Part shown: positions 53,101 through 64,000 of the stretch, in pieces | Position numbering within the stretch: position 1 is the first letter of the stretch | Layout: each line of letters opens with the position of its first letter | From: Aquatica leii | Lineage: Eukaryota > Arthropoda > Insecta > Coleoptera > Lampyridae | Direction: 5' to 3' | NCBI GenBank assembly: GCA_035610365.1 | Contig: CM069435.1 | Location: 11,831,123 to 11,895,122, forward strand | Length of the DNA stretch: 64,000 nucleotides | Program-made: the position numbers and the translations under genes | The notes under the pieces: model-generated | Told to the model about the DNA's origin: nothing | The model's input: the letters and a program-made list of their open reading frames with translations, nothing else | Databases searched by the model: none

Positions 53101-55060
53101 TTAACCCGTAACCACCGTTACCGGTCTGTCAGACCGTTACGCTATTTTCAATTTTGAATATCCCGCTCAATCCGGAACTTCTTCGTTTCCGTCTAGTTAT
53201 GCATGCAGCATAAGTGCATCAGTTCGGATTTAGCGTTTGACGTGGTTAGCTGTGTCAATTATGGTAGTTGGTTGCAAAACGTCTTGAGTGGTGGTCTAAC
53301 AGACGTGTAACGGTAAGTAAGTTACAACATTTTGTGAGATGTTTCTAGCCACAAATAATTTTTATAGAATATTTACTGCTAAGTATCACATTTAAAACTG
53401 TAAATGGATACTCGGCCTGGTCCTTCATGTGTTAGGCCAACAAATAAAAATTATGAAGCTGTACTGGAGCAGTGGCTTGAAGAAAGTGATGACGCATTTC
53501 TTGATATTGATTCCGAAGATAACGACATTGAGAGCAAACACGACACAAATTCGGAATTGGGTTCTGACATAAAAAATAAACCGAAAGATCGGGATGATTC
53601 CGACGACCAATCCGATGCTGTCGAGAACGGAGATCCTTTGGAAGATCATTTTTATGGTAAAAACAATTTCAAGTGGTCAGCTGAACGCGAACACACAAAG
53701 CCTAGAACAAAAAGACATAACATTGTTTTACAACTTCCTGGATTACGGGGTCATAATTATCCTACAACAGCAAGTGCGGAAGGTATGTGGAATTTGTTGT
53801 TTGATGCGGCCATATTGTCAGAAGTTTTACGTTGGACAAACGTACGAATTCAGAGAGAAAGGGTAAAATATTAAAAATCATCACGTCCTGAACTCAGAGA
53901 CGTAGATATTACTGAATTCAAAACTTTTATAATACTTCTTTTATATTCTGCAGGTTTCGAATCAAATCACGAAGACATAAGTACTCTCTTCGCTACAGAT
54001 GGGACAGGACGAAATATATTTCGAGCCGTCATGAGCAAAAACAGATTTGTCTTCTTACTAGGTACTCTAAGGTTTGATGACCCTAGCTCAAGAAAAGAAC
54101 GCAAAAAAATTAATCCCACTGCGCCAATTTCACTAAACTAAACTAAAAAACTGCCAAAAAGCATCTAGTGTTGGAACTTGTATTACTATTGATGAAATGC
54201 TCATTAGCTTTCGGGACCGCTGCCAGTTTAGAATGTACATTCCAACCAAACCCGCAAAATACGGTATCAAGGTAATGGTGATAGCTGATTCAAAAACCCA
54301 CTATTTGTTTAATGATTACATATATAGTGGAAAAGATTCAGATAGACGTACGTTGTCGCAACAAGAGCAAACACTGTCTAAGCCAACGCAAGCAGTTGTA
54401 CGTCTCACAAAACCAATTCAAAAAAGCAATCGAAACTGCCGATAACTGGTTTTCATCGATTGATCTTGTGCAACAAGATAAAGGCTTAACCTATGTGGGA
54501 ATCATGAAAAAAAAACAAAAGAAAAACACCTCCTCAATTTCTACCTAATAAAACGAGAACAGTTGGATGTGGCATGGCATGTCCCTCAAAAAGCAAAAGC
54601 AGTGGTATTAGTAAGCTTCATGTATCACGTAAAATGTACCCATCCAGAGGTGCAGAAACCAGAAATAATAGCATATTATAATATGACAAAATCTGGTATA
54701 GATGCCCTTGATGAATAATGTGCCAACTACTGCACCGCACGGAGGACACAAAGATGTCCAATGACAATGCAGAATGCTGGACATAAGTAACGTCAATGCT
54801 TACATACTTTATAGATCATCTAAAAACAGTGAAACTGTCACAAGACTAAATTTCTTCAAAAACTTGCCCACGAGCTAGTGAAGCCTCATCTTGAAAGACG
54901 AGTAAATAATCCTCATATACGAACCGAAACAAAATTCACTATTGAACGAATTTGTGGCTCGTTACACTCGGGTTTAAAAATGTCCTCTTGGGGTAAAAGC
55001 GTCCAATTTACACAGGAACTCATTAAATAAACTACTATTACTATGCTAGATATCAATTTT
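53101..55060 (+). mobile_element. piggyBac element (decayed) with 5' end preserved
   Basis: Begins at TTAA (53101-53104) followed by CCCGTAACC and a subterminal perfect palindrome CGGTCTG-T-CAGACCG (53122-53136). The transposase pseudogene follows at 53404. A matching right end was not found: the piggyBac sense ends near 55060 and gypsy integrase sequence starts near 55085. It sits directly upstream of gypsy copy 1 (minus strand). Confidence 0.72.
53404..55060 (+). pseudogene. piggyBac transposase remnant B
   Basis: The first 157 codons are open (53404-53874): acidic N-terminus, 'KTNNFKWSAEREHTKP'-type block and 'GMWNLLFDAAILSEVLRWTN'. After a stop: 'SSRPELRDVDITEFKTFIIL', 'ISTLFATDGTGRNIFRAVMS', 'KNRFVFLLGTLRFDDPSSRK', then 'ITIDEMLISFRDRCQFRMYI' (first Asp), 'AKYGIKVMVIADSKTHYLFN' (second Asp region), 'SGKDSD', 'DNWFSSIDLV', 'FLPNKTRTVGCGM', 'AYYNMTKSGIDAL'-like reading (third Asp), and 'RICGSLHSGL'. 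At least six frame breaks. Related to widespread insect piggyBac transposases; the C-terminal cysteine domain is not seen. Confidence 0.85.
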
Positions 55061-55084
55061 AAAAATACAATTGATAAATTTCGT

Positions 55085-55450
55085 GAATGTTTTTCGTGAT
55101 TTGGATTACCCAAGTTGTGGTGACCGATAAAGGTAGTCAAAGTACATACAAATAATTTTTCAGCTTTTTAAATACAACTTTATACATCATGTCCGTACCA
55201 TCTCGCAGCAAATGGGTTTGCATAAAATTGTGTCAAAAACTTAAAAACTGCTTTATTCAAATTATTAAAAGATCCTAAAAACATGCATATTAGTTTAGAA
55301 ACTTTAATCAGTACATATCTTTTTCAATATAGAAATTTAATTCCTGACGTAATGGAAAAAATGGAGTCATTTTCGAAATCAGCACACCAAATAACAAAAC
55401 TCAACGGAAATTTTTCTTATATTTTTAAAAACATGAATTTCGCAAGCGTA
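55085..55450 (+). pseudogene. gypsy integrase fragment (plus strand)
   Basis: In shifting frames: 'VFRDLDYP', 'VVTDKGSQSTYK' (catalytic Asp of the V-T-D-x-G motif), 'PYHLAANGFA' (usual P-Y-H-P-x-S-N-G), 'LKTALFKLLKDPKNMHISLE' and 'TLISTYLFQYRNLIP'. The conserved Glu after A-N-G is replaced by a stop. It belongs to a different gypsy copy from the minus-strand ones around it. Confidence 0.72.
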
Positions 55451-55689
55451 ATAATAATAATAATTATATAATTATTTATATTAATTAAAAACTTATTTAA
55501 AATCACAATAAGCTGTTAGAAATTGAATTTTACGTTATACAACATTCCTAAAAATAAAATTGATGAATTCTAAAAATAACTGTCAAAATTGATTTTGAAA
55601 AATTTTGAAATAAATTAATAAGTGCTAAATCCAATTCTCTTCAAATATGCAATGCATTTTACTTTAATTTCTATTTAATTGTTATCGCT

Positions 55690-57775
55690 TCATTCCGTAA
55701 TGGATCGATTTGAATTCTACCAGATGAAACAATGTGCCCTAGTATACGAAACTTTGAGATATCAATTTTGACGTTCTCTGGATTTAATGTTATACCTCAT
55801 AAACGAAAGCGTTTTAACACGATTTTGAGATGCGCGATATGTTCGTTAGGATCTTTAGAAAAAATAATAAAATCGTCAAAGTAATTTATAAATAGATTAT
55901 TATAGCAAAAATCTAAAAACTTAGGCGCAATGAGTCTATTTAATCCTGTGAGATTTATTTTCAACCCAAATGGCAAAAAATTATATTCTAAATGTGTGGT
56001 CATCGTAACAAAAACTGTGTATTTTCTTAACTCTTCTGTTAACGGAATTTGATGGAAAGCAGCGTTCATATCAAATAAAGCAAATTTTTTGGCTCCTTAA
56101 AGATAAGTAAAAAATGGCTTGCTGATTAGAAGGAGGAAATGGGTCATATTGACTAATTGTATTTATAGTCAACGACACGACGTTTGGCCGAATCATTTTT
56201 CGGAATCAAAAAAACTGGACTGACATATGGAGAATTGCTATGTATGTAAAAGACCTTGTAGGGTTTCTGTAGATTGGGTGATCCGAATTCACCTTGATTT
56301 CATAAAGAAAACCAGTAGCCATGCCCATTTATTTACTCAAAACATGTACCTAATACGAAGAAATAAGATTGTAGACTTCTGGATGTAGATTGCTACTAAG
56401 GTTATATATAATTTCACACATCGAATTAAATCAGGAAGAAGTATCATTTGGTTGTATTCATATTTAAATTTAAATTATTTACAACAAGATATTCTAAAGG
56501 TCATGATAAATTTGAAGTTTTAATAAAAGATTTAACCATTTTATCGGTCTTTACTATAGACGAATCCGGTAATACTGCTACCTTAGAAACGAATACACAG
56601 TTAACCATTTTCATCCTAAGTAACTTGGCAGTTACTTCCGGATAAATAAAGTTATGGTTTGCCCCGGAATTAAAGCTAGAATTTTAAAATGTGCAATTTC
56701 GACAAAAATAACTGTCATACAATTAGAACTAAAATCCTTAAAGTTAGGGTAAAAACAGCAAATTGTTTTTTGGATAACTATTCTGCCTATTATTATCTAA
56801 TTCTCTAAACGTAGAAGGTTCAATTAAAAATTTGATAATGTCGACGGTTATCTCATTGCAATGAGCCCACAGTCTAGAATCTAGTTTAAATTTCGAATAA
56901 TCCAAATTTAAGGCGCTTTAGATTTGATATTCAAAGTAAAGGTTCGATTTCTAAATTTATCTCGCAAAAAAACAAGATCTGCATTACAAACATATTTAAT
57001 ATAAGCTTTAATCTGATTCCAATGAAGATTTACTACCGAAGCTCACCACTGAGACGGTTAAGGCTGTGAAAAAACTCAGTTTATTGATATGAAGAAGCTT
57101 AAGAATTTTTTCTACTGCTTCGATGAAAAGTATAATTGTTTCCGGATCATTGTAATTAAACCTTGCAATACCTGAGATTAACTTATTAAGGTCAACAGAA
57201 AGCCCAAAATTTTTCAGTTACTTCACTTACAGATTTAGTTAGTTCAATTAGAGCACCATGATTTGGATGAGCTAACTTTAGATCGGTGGCAACCGAAAGC
57301 AACGATGATTCTAAATATGGCCCTTCGAGATCTAGAAGCAGGTGCCTTTTTAAATGTGAATTTTTGGGTTCTGAAAGGCCAGTTTGTGCCATTTCGAGGG
57401 AAGAATTTTCAATACCTTGAACATTCATTACTTCAGCGTTTAATTGTGCCGCCTTTAATAGCTTTTTTGGATAAGGGAAGCATTTAGATTCATAACCAAA
57501 TGCCAATGAAAAATATGACAACGCTCACCAATTAACGAAATACAGAAACGAAATTTAATTAATATAAACATATGACAGATAAGGTAGAACACCTTAATAA
57601 AATGAAACCAGGCTCTGCTACCATTTGTTAGCTTATCTTCCAGAATAAAAAAATAAAGCAGTGGATCGACTGAATAGACTAAAAAAATTAAGAAAATTGA
57701 TTTCAGCAATCACATCATTTGTATCTCGCCATTGCAAATGTAGTGAATGCCATAATCTTATAATGCACAATAATA
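55690..57775 (-). pseudogene. Minus-strand gypsy family, copy 2
   Basis: Parallel to copy 1. RT at 55797-56069 ('MNAAFHQIPLTEELRKYTVF', 'LPFGLKINLTGLNRLIAPKF', 'INYFDDFIIFSKDPNEHIAH') with the catalytic F-D-D intact. Decayed protease/gag sequence follows, and the gag N-terminal block at 57192-57521 contains 'LLSVATDLKLAHPNHGALIE'. Upstream, 57724-57770 matches 53035-53085 of copy 1 (AGTGAATGCCATAATCTTAT). No LTR was identified. The two copies diverge by many substitutions and indels. Confidence 0.75.
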
Positions 57776-59930
57776 TGTCAAACAAAATTAATTTTTTATT
57801 ACGAAACCTAAAATCTAATAACCTTAAAGTCTTAAAACCTACGTAAATTCAAATATTGTTTGTTAGTAACTAATATAAAATAAGTTTTCACAAGCACAAA
57901 AAATGTAAACTTATCTTACTGACGTGATGGACGTCTTTCGCCGTTGTTGATAAATTGTAATCTTCCCAGGCGTTGCCACGTAACAGTAAAAAATAAATCA
58001 AACTTTTCCAAAAATAAACAGCAAGTTTAATTTTTAACTGTAAATAGCTATAAAGGTTTTTAAGTTACTTCCAAGTGACCTTGTAAATTTGCCAGGAAAA
58101 TTCTTAAAATAATGCTGAGTTATCACTTGGGAAATTTCGGAACAAAAACTAACCGTATTGTTGCTTACTCCTCCAGTTTACACACAATCTATTTAAACAT
58201 TTATTATTGTAAATCATACTGTAACATTTTATGAAAAAAGGCCAGTTTTTATATTTAAAACTAAAGTTTGAAAGACATCATTTCAGCCATCTAACACTTT
58301 ATAGTTAGCGAGGATTTCAGTTTTAATTTTTCCCAAGATTGTAAAATGGTTGTTTTGTGACTAACTTTGAAATAGAAAAATTTCTGTAAACTATTACAAA
58401 AAAATGAATTTTTTTGAATACGTGAAATCACCTTACACTAAAAGATAAGCGATTTTTTCCTCGACTATAACCAAATCTTAAATTTTCGAATTAAAAACAA
58501 ATTCAAATTTCGAATTTAAACCACTGCATTAGAAAATAAACTTACCAAAATTTTGGAAAGGACGGCCTTGTAAACGCGGTACCCGACTTCACGCACTCAA
58601 AACGAACTTATAATCACTATAAATTTTTAATGTCTTTGTAGTTTGTAGCACTTCGTCGATATACACTAACAATGAATACAAAAGTTTTTCATAAATATGA
58701 AATTTATCAACAAGGTCAAACAAAACGTCAGTTATGGTTTTTGTTGAAACTAAAATGTTATCTTTTAAACACGCATTTAACACCTACACAGTCTATTCTA
58801 TTTATGCCATTTTATTTTGTTTAAACAATTGATTTTTTACAAACCAGATATTACATTTATAATTCTGTAATTATCTAATTGTAAATGAAATTGCAATAGA
58901 CACTAATATCATTTTTGCAAAGAAACCAATTAAAACAGTACGTAACACATTGTTGAAATTACTTTTACTACGGTCTCTAGTTTAATAATTTTAAACAAAG
59001 TTGTCTTAAACTTTTCGTGCTTAACAAGCTTGATGATGAATGTTATTAGATTTCTCTTTTCACATTTAAACGATCTTTGACTTCTAGCTTTGGACAACCA
59101 CACGCTTGAAACTATTTATTTTAATGCAATGAAATAATAAATGATTTAATTAACGACAAATTAAAGTATAAAAGAAAAGAATTTGTAATTAAAAAGTTTT
59201 AAAAACTACACAACAAAAGTTTATCAAACGTCAAAATGCAAATGTATAAAGATTCATTTACAAAGTCCAACGGGAAATTAAAAATTTAATTATGAAAAGG
59301 GTTTTGTGCGATGTCTATTCGAGAACGTTTTAACAAAAAGAATTAAAAACAGATAATCACGATTTTCTTTAAAAGTTCAAACAAGGATTTTGTACAAAAA
59401 TATTTAATTCTTGAAACGTCTAAACATTTTGTTGTTTAATTGAATTTGTCAAGTTGAAACATGTATTAACAATGATTAATTATAGTTACAAACGTATTGT
59501 GTAATTTTTTTAAACCAGTAACATCATTAATTGTATTCTAAATAAATCACTCAGCTTAGTAGTATTATTTATTTTGGCATTACGGTGTTGTAAACTAGTA
59601 TATTATTTAAGTAAGTTTCTACTGTGGGAATAACAGACTAAAACAAAACACAACGTGCTATATGTTAAACTAAATAAAAACTTTTCAGAAAGGTTAAGCT
59701 TTGTGTCATAAAAATGTGATTGAGATACACTTATTCTTGAATATTTTATTAAACAAATCTTGTTTAAAAGATCTAGTCGATTTGAACAAAACAAAGTTTT
59801 TATAACCTAAATATTTCTATGACTTAATTGTTCTAGTATCAATTTTGTTTATAAATCTATGTTAATGTTGTTTTTCGTTAAATTTTGTTTAAATGTTAAT
59901 TTTAAAGCGCAAATACTAACATCGAAACTT
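57776..59930. other. AT-rich tract without recognised genes
   Basis: No protein similarity, paired repeats or RNA gene recognised. Confidence 0.5.
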
Positions 59931-60381
59931 CTGGAATCGATACGTGCAGATATAAAGATTGCAATCGGTGGAGTAATTCATTTACATATTTATCTCGCCT
60001 CTCCCAAGACAAGAACCGACTCTACTGGAAATCACCTAGAAGCTAGCCTCTTCCAATGGCCTACTTGTAGAATTATATCTGATGTTGTGCCGCAACAGTC
60101 GCGTCAACATCGACAACAAGCTCCTCATCTACAAGACCATCATTCGCCCATCCATGACCTACGCAGTGCAAGTATGGTTCTACGCTGCTAGAACCCACAC
60201 CAGCAGGATCCAGATCTTCCAAAACAAGATTCTCAGAATGATCGCAGAAGCTCCATGGTTTTTCCGACCCTATATCAGAAAGAACATCCCGAAGATTGCA
60301 GATGCAGACTTTACGACCCATCCCAACGACAGAGATGACATGCCTAGGCACAAGCGATCGAAGTATGTCATCCTAGATTAA
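59931..60381 (+). pseudogene. Jockey-like RT, C-terminal fragment
   Basis: 'NIDNKLLIYKTIIRPSMTYA', 'VQVWFYAARTHTSRIQIFQN' and 'KILRMIAEAPWFFRP' followed by 'PKIADADF' make up the conserved C-terminal domain after the RT of Jockey-clade elements. The stop is at 60379-60381, followed by a plausible 3' untranslated stretch. The upstream part (59931-60080) reads as the end of the RT only weakly and in other frames. Confidence 0.78.
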
Positions 60382-60639
60382 GCATAAAATAAAATGTTCA
60401 ACCCAGCGGATAAGTTTGAAACCAAAGCAGAAAATCGGAGAAGGAAAACCGATCCAATTTAAGCCTATTTTGTTATCACTTAGGATTAGGCTATAAAAAA
60501 ATTAATTGACATAGCAAATAAACATAATGAAATCTAAAACCTGATTAATTTATTGTTTAGCTGTTAACGCAGTCTGGCAAGAGACAAATAAAAGCCACTG
60601 AACGGTAGCGTATTTAAGAAAGTTTGAACCAATGTTCCA

Positions 60640-61660
60640 CAATTTCTACGTGTGCTTTTTAAGAATGGACCCTGCAAGAGACTGTAAAAATTCTCCAGGC
60701 AATTTTTGTTATGTTTGTGGATTATATGTTACAAAATCGGATAAAAGGCCTTTCAGTAAATTCAAAATTAAAAATCAAGACAAAATACGGGTACCACAAA
60801 TGTATTTCGTGTTATGTCAAATTAATTTAATATTTAATTCTAGGGGACAAAGAAAATATTAACGATGTTTTAAACATGTCATTTTTAAACAAATTGACGT
60901 ATGTTTTTACCAAACCATGTCTCATTACTCAATCAGATCTCAATTATGAGGGATTTAGGTTTAACTAAAGAAAAATTACAAACTTTGGAATCTCGATTAA
61001 AAGAATTGTTTTTTAGCTCATCCCACAAACACAAATCATCATCATCTTTGGTAAATTTGTGGTTACCTTAAGATTCCTTTATTTACGAAATATTGTTGTT
61101 TTTTGTGTATGTGGGATAGCCGAAGTCAGTAACATTATTAAATAAAAGAATGGCACACACGGGCCGACATTGTTCCTAAAAAATTTAATAGAAAGTTTGA
61201 GCTAGAAAAAGAAAGCAATTGTTTTAAATACAGAAGGAATAAGTTTTCAAAGCTGTCTGCTGTACATAAATTTCACGAAAGTACAAAAAGTAGAAAGCTT
61301 TTCAAAGATGAAAATTTTAAACGTACTATGAATAATTTAGAATTGACAGCGTGGACTTCTTTTAAAAATGTTTCCAAACATTTTCTGTGAAATCGAAATA
61401 GTGAAAACTACCAAGATATCGTGGCAATAGTTAAAAAACTATAAAAATTTAGGGTGTTATGTCACTCAAAGTTTATTTTTTTGTAGTCACATTTGAATTT
61501 TCTTCCAGCTAATTTAGGAAAGATGAGTGATGAACAGCCGGAAAGATTCCATCAAGATATTTCAAAATGGAAACACTGCTAGCGGAGTGTGATTGTAACT
61601 CCAAAAGTATACGTGATGGAAGGATTTGCTGAGATATCAAATTTATGAAAATTAGTTTGT
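60640..61660 (+). pseudogene. Remnant of a multicopy invertebrate family with RFHQDI motif
   Basis: Blocks in order: 'MDPARDCKNSPGNFCYVCGL' (a C-x-x-C pair), 'KNQDKIRVPQMYF', 'TKEKLQTLESRLKEL', then 'KLFKDENFKRTMNNLELTAW', 'ENYQDIVAIVKKL', 'SHLNFLPANLGKMSDEQPER' followed by F-H-Q-D-I. I recognise this order from uncharacterised, multicopy arthropod and cnidarian proteins often found among transposons; no biochemical function is known to me. A middle block (about 61080-61260) is garbled. Stops and shifts throughout. Confidence 0.62.
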
Positions 61661-61799
61661 AGAATATCTTTAAATATTATCGTTAGTGATAACTAATACT
61701 GTCACATGTTGTGATTATTCAGATACTATAGTTACGCTACGAGTACTTTCTCAGTATAAGTTTATCTTTTCAATTTTGTATAAAATTGTCCAAAGTCAA

Positions 61800-62270
61800 A
61801 TTAGCTCACTTGTGGCTGATACGACAATGTGGTTGCTTTCTGGACCTGATTGAATTAAAATTTGCATACAATCAAGACTTGCTCTGATGCTTATGGTACA
61901 ATTTTCATAACTGATAACGCACTAACATTTAGCTAAGAAGTTTCTTCCTAAAATTCCGTCGCAAAGGATGTTGAAATTGGATCTTACTATTTGAAACTTA
62001 TGTTCGCCTTGCCAGTTGTTAATTTGGTCTATTGGATGTGTAGTGCCCACAGTTTCTATGACTTCTGCTGAGATTCCTTGAATGTTTACGGCTTCATTAA
62101 TTCGTACCCGCTGATCTTTTAATATTTGTAGCTTTTATTAAGCTCAGCTACAGCAGCACCTGTATTGAGTAGAAATCATAATGTGTGAGTATTAGTAATA
62201 GTTGTGTCTGCTGTTAAAAAATTTGATAACATCGATCTAAAATTATAATTTTTTAATTCAGTTCTGTGTC
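61800..62270 (-). pseudogene. gypsy aspartic protease remnant (third gypsy family)
   Basis: The minus strand from about 62230 reads 'FLLNTGAAVAELN' (active site D-T-G-A changed to N-T-G-A). In another frame follow 'RVRINEAVNIQGISAEVIET', 'GTTHPIDQINNWQGEHKFQI' and 'NILCDGILGRNFLA', the D-G-I-L-G-x-x-F-L flap-to-C-terminus pattern of insect gypsy-type proteases. One or more frame breaks and the lost active-site Asp make it inactive. Confidence 0.72.
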
Positions 62271-63260
62271 CCCAAGAACATCTCCTGGACGACAGTTTGG
62301 TCGTTTCCCTGATTACTTATTTTGTCCTTGATTCTGTCCGGTGTACAATACTGTTCATGTTGGTTTGTCAGCATTTACAGTAATATATTTACTAAGTGCT
62401 TCGCTCATTGTCTCAAAAGCCTTTATAATTAATATTTCTTTCGGATTGTTGCAGTTTTTAATGATCGATTTTACTGCGCAGTTAGTTGTAAGTTCTTTAG
62501 CGAGCTCTTCTGACATGCCTCGTGCGATGTATGATGATTTCATTTTTAGAATCAGGCTTTCCATTTCCGCCAATATTTAGTTTTATCAAGCTTAGTTTGT
62601 CCACGAATGTGGCAGTTGACTTGGATTACCGTCGAATTGCGACGGCATTGATTTTATTTGCGTCGGTGATAAATTTTCCAAGATCCGGTGTAACCATGGT
62701 TGTTTTTAGCTTTGTATTTATTCCAATTGCTGATTAACCTGGTCGCGTAAATTGTGTTTGTGGCGATTTCTGAATTCTTTTTTCTAATACTCACGATGCT
62801 TCGTGAATTAATCGCTAAAATTTAGCTATCAATTCCTCTATAATTCTCTAAGTTAACGCATCTACGATTCCAAGATTAATTTGGTCGTGATAAGCATTAA
62901 CAATACCAAACCTACTTTTATATGAGTTGATTAGGCTGTGCTTTTTACTTGTAACTTCCGCATCTGTACGTCTTTCCCAGTTGTTTTTCTTCAGTAAACT
63001 AACAAAATTTTCTAATTTCCCATAAAGCTATTTAAATACTTGTTTGATTTGTCTTTCATTTGTTTTATTCGCTCATTGTTTGAGTAGATCTTCTAAATTC
63101 GTGAAGATTGAACTCTTCCCTTGCCATTTCCGTCATTGAGTTCAGCAAACGCTGGCCAATGCAATAGATTATACGAACAACTACTAATGCAATAAGCATG
63201 TAATCGCTTTTACTTAATTTTTCGGATTACACAATTATTGATTGTGAGTTACACATTGTT
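62271..63260 (-). pseudogene. gypsy gag remnant (third gypsy family)
   Basis: An open stretch at 62355-62573 on the minus strand reads 'MAEMESLILKMKSSYIARGM' and 'LAKELTTNCAVKSIIKNC'. Upstream blocks such as 'KNNWERRTDAEV' (about 62960) and 'GIVNAYHDQINLGIVDAL' fit a gag capsid. Assignment rests mainly on position directly upstream of the protease on the same strand. Confidence 0.55.
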
Positions 63261-63699
63261 TGCTCGTCTTAGGTTACTTCCGCTGGTACTACAACGCCGA
63301 CATAAAAAAACCAATTGGTTTTGAATGCCACGAGAAGAAAAAAGTTTAGATGTATTTGGGGTTTTATCTATTGGGTCGATAACTTGTTAGAAAAAAAAAT
63401 TTTCTATAGCTTATCAATAGGTAGAATCGATTTCATAGATAATAATATTAAAATATATAATTAATTTATGAGTAATTCTATACATGGTTTTTTTTTAAAT
63501 CAGTGAAAAATGAAATTAGCTACGATTCATTATAGTGATTCTGAATAAATCCAATATATTTGAATAAAAAATTGCACATCTTTAATTTATCTCGGTTCGA
63601 GTAACTTTTGATAATAAATCACAAAATTTCAGACTACTGAAAACGCATGATAAAAATAACAAAATATATGTTTTCTATTTATTATTTTATAAAATAAGA

Positions 63700-64000
63700 G
63701 TCGTTGTCATAGATTTGCGGCCTACGACACAGTGATCCACAATCTTCTCCTTCCCCGAAGAGTACAAACTCACCAAGGATTACGAACTTACCATGATGAT
63801 CAACTGTCTATTGCGCAATAAAATGTTTTCAGTTTGTCTCGGCGGGAAATCCAGTAGGTGGCCTAGCAAAGTTTTGGCTCCTTGCTTTTTAATATCTATA
63901 CCAATGACCAACTCAATTTTATAAACCTGTGCCGCTTCATCTACGCCGACGATACCGCCTTGATCGCTCAATGCTTTGCTTTCCAAGAAGTGGAGTAAAC
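63700..64000 (+). pseudogene. Jockey-like RT core fragment, cut by the window edge
   Basis: Blocks: 'AAYDTVIHNLLLP', 'LTKDYELTMMINCLLRN'-like reading at 63770-63820, 'LFNIYTNDQLNF' and 'RFIYADDTALIAQCFAFQEV' with the catalytic Y-A-D-D at about 63945-63956. The motif order (D-T-V...G-x-P-Q-G...Y-A-D-D) is that of the Jockey group. The G-L-P-Q-G block is damaged by a small deletion. It continues beyond the window. Confidence 0.8.

Noticed and set aside
1..64000. CRISPR array, tRNA, rRNA or operon-like gene clusters
   Set aside because: No regularly spaced repeats, no cloverleaf with matching boxes and no rRNA signature were found; the content is that of a eukaryotic repeat region.

Overview
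The window looks like part of an AT-rich insect (at least arthropod) nuclear genome. The evidence is the kind of mobile DNA it carries: Jockey-, R1-like and other insect-type non-LTR retrotransposons, Penelope-like elements with GIY-YIG nucleases, Ty3/gypsy LTR elements, and piggyBac, Tc1-like, hAT, pogo/Tigger, Mutator/MULE and Crypton-like DNA transposons. I found no convincing host gene, tRNA, rRNA or CRISPR array. Almost everything recognisable is a transposable element, nearly all of them broken, and many are nested. Long AT-rich tracts (about 2.57-6.39, 22.07-24.99, 39.18-41.73 and 57.78-59.93 kb) hold nothing I can name.

Layout. 0-2.6 kb: a Jockey-like fragment split by an R1-like insertion, then a Crypton-like tyrosine recombinase fragment. 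6.9-9.4 kb: two Mutator-like transposase fragments on opposite strands. 9.6-18.5 kb: a pogo/Tigger transposase cut exactly by the one apparently complete element, a 7.3-kb Ty3/gypsy-type LTR retrotransposon. Its two 1272-bp LTRs differ at only 7 positions, and gag and pol are joined by a canonical -1 frameshift site with a candidate pseudoknot. 19.2-22.1 kb: a hAT transposase split by a minus-strand non-LTR element with an 11-bp target duplication. 25.0-29.8 kb: an internally deleted piggyBac-like element beside a long-TIR Tc1-like element, which itself holds a 160-bp hairpin element. 30.2-33.4 kb: piggyBac and MULE remnants; one MULE sits inside another with a perfect 9-bp duplication. 33.4-39.2 kb: Penelope family A, interrupted by a MULE fragment and by an almost intact Penelope family B. 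41.7-45.1 kb: a second family A copy in inverted arrangement, holding a 1.93-kb solo-LTR-like insertion. 45.3-51.1 kb: a truncated family B copy abutting a decayed gypsy element that carries a 705-bp palindromic insertion and another unidentified insertion. 51.1-57.8 kb: two minus-strand copies of another gypsy family flanking a decayed piggyBac and an integrase fragment. 60.0-64.0 kb: Jockey ends, a remnant of a multicopy family marked by a RFHQDI motif, and a gypsy gag-protease remnant.

Several insertion orders can be read directly, because removing the insert and one copy of the target duplication restores the reading frame of the host element (Tigger, hAT, MULE and Penelope A). The most informative signals are the gag-pol frameshift and pseudoknot, two small structured elements with long target duplications (26.9 kb and 47.5-48.2 kb), and a recurrent hammerhead-like motif in the Penelope 3' regions.
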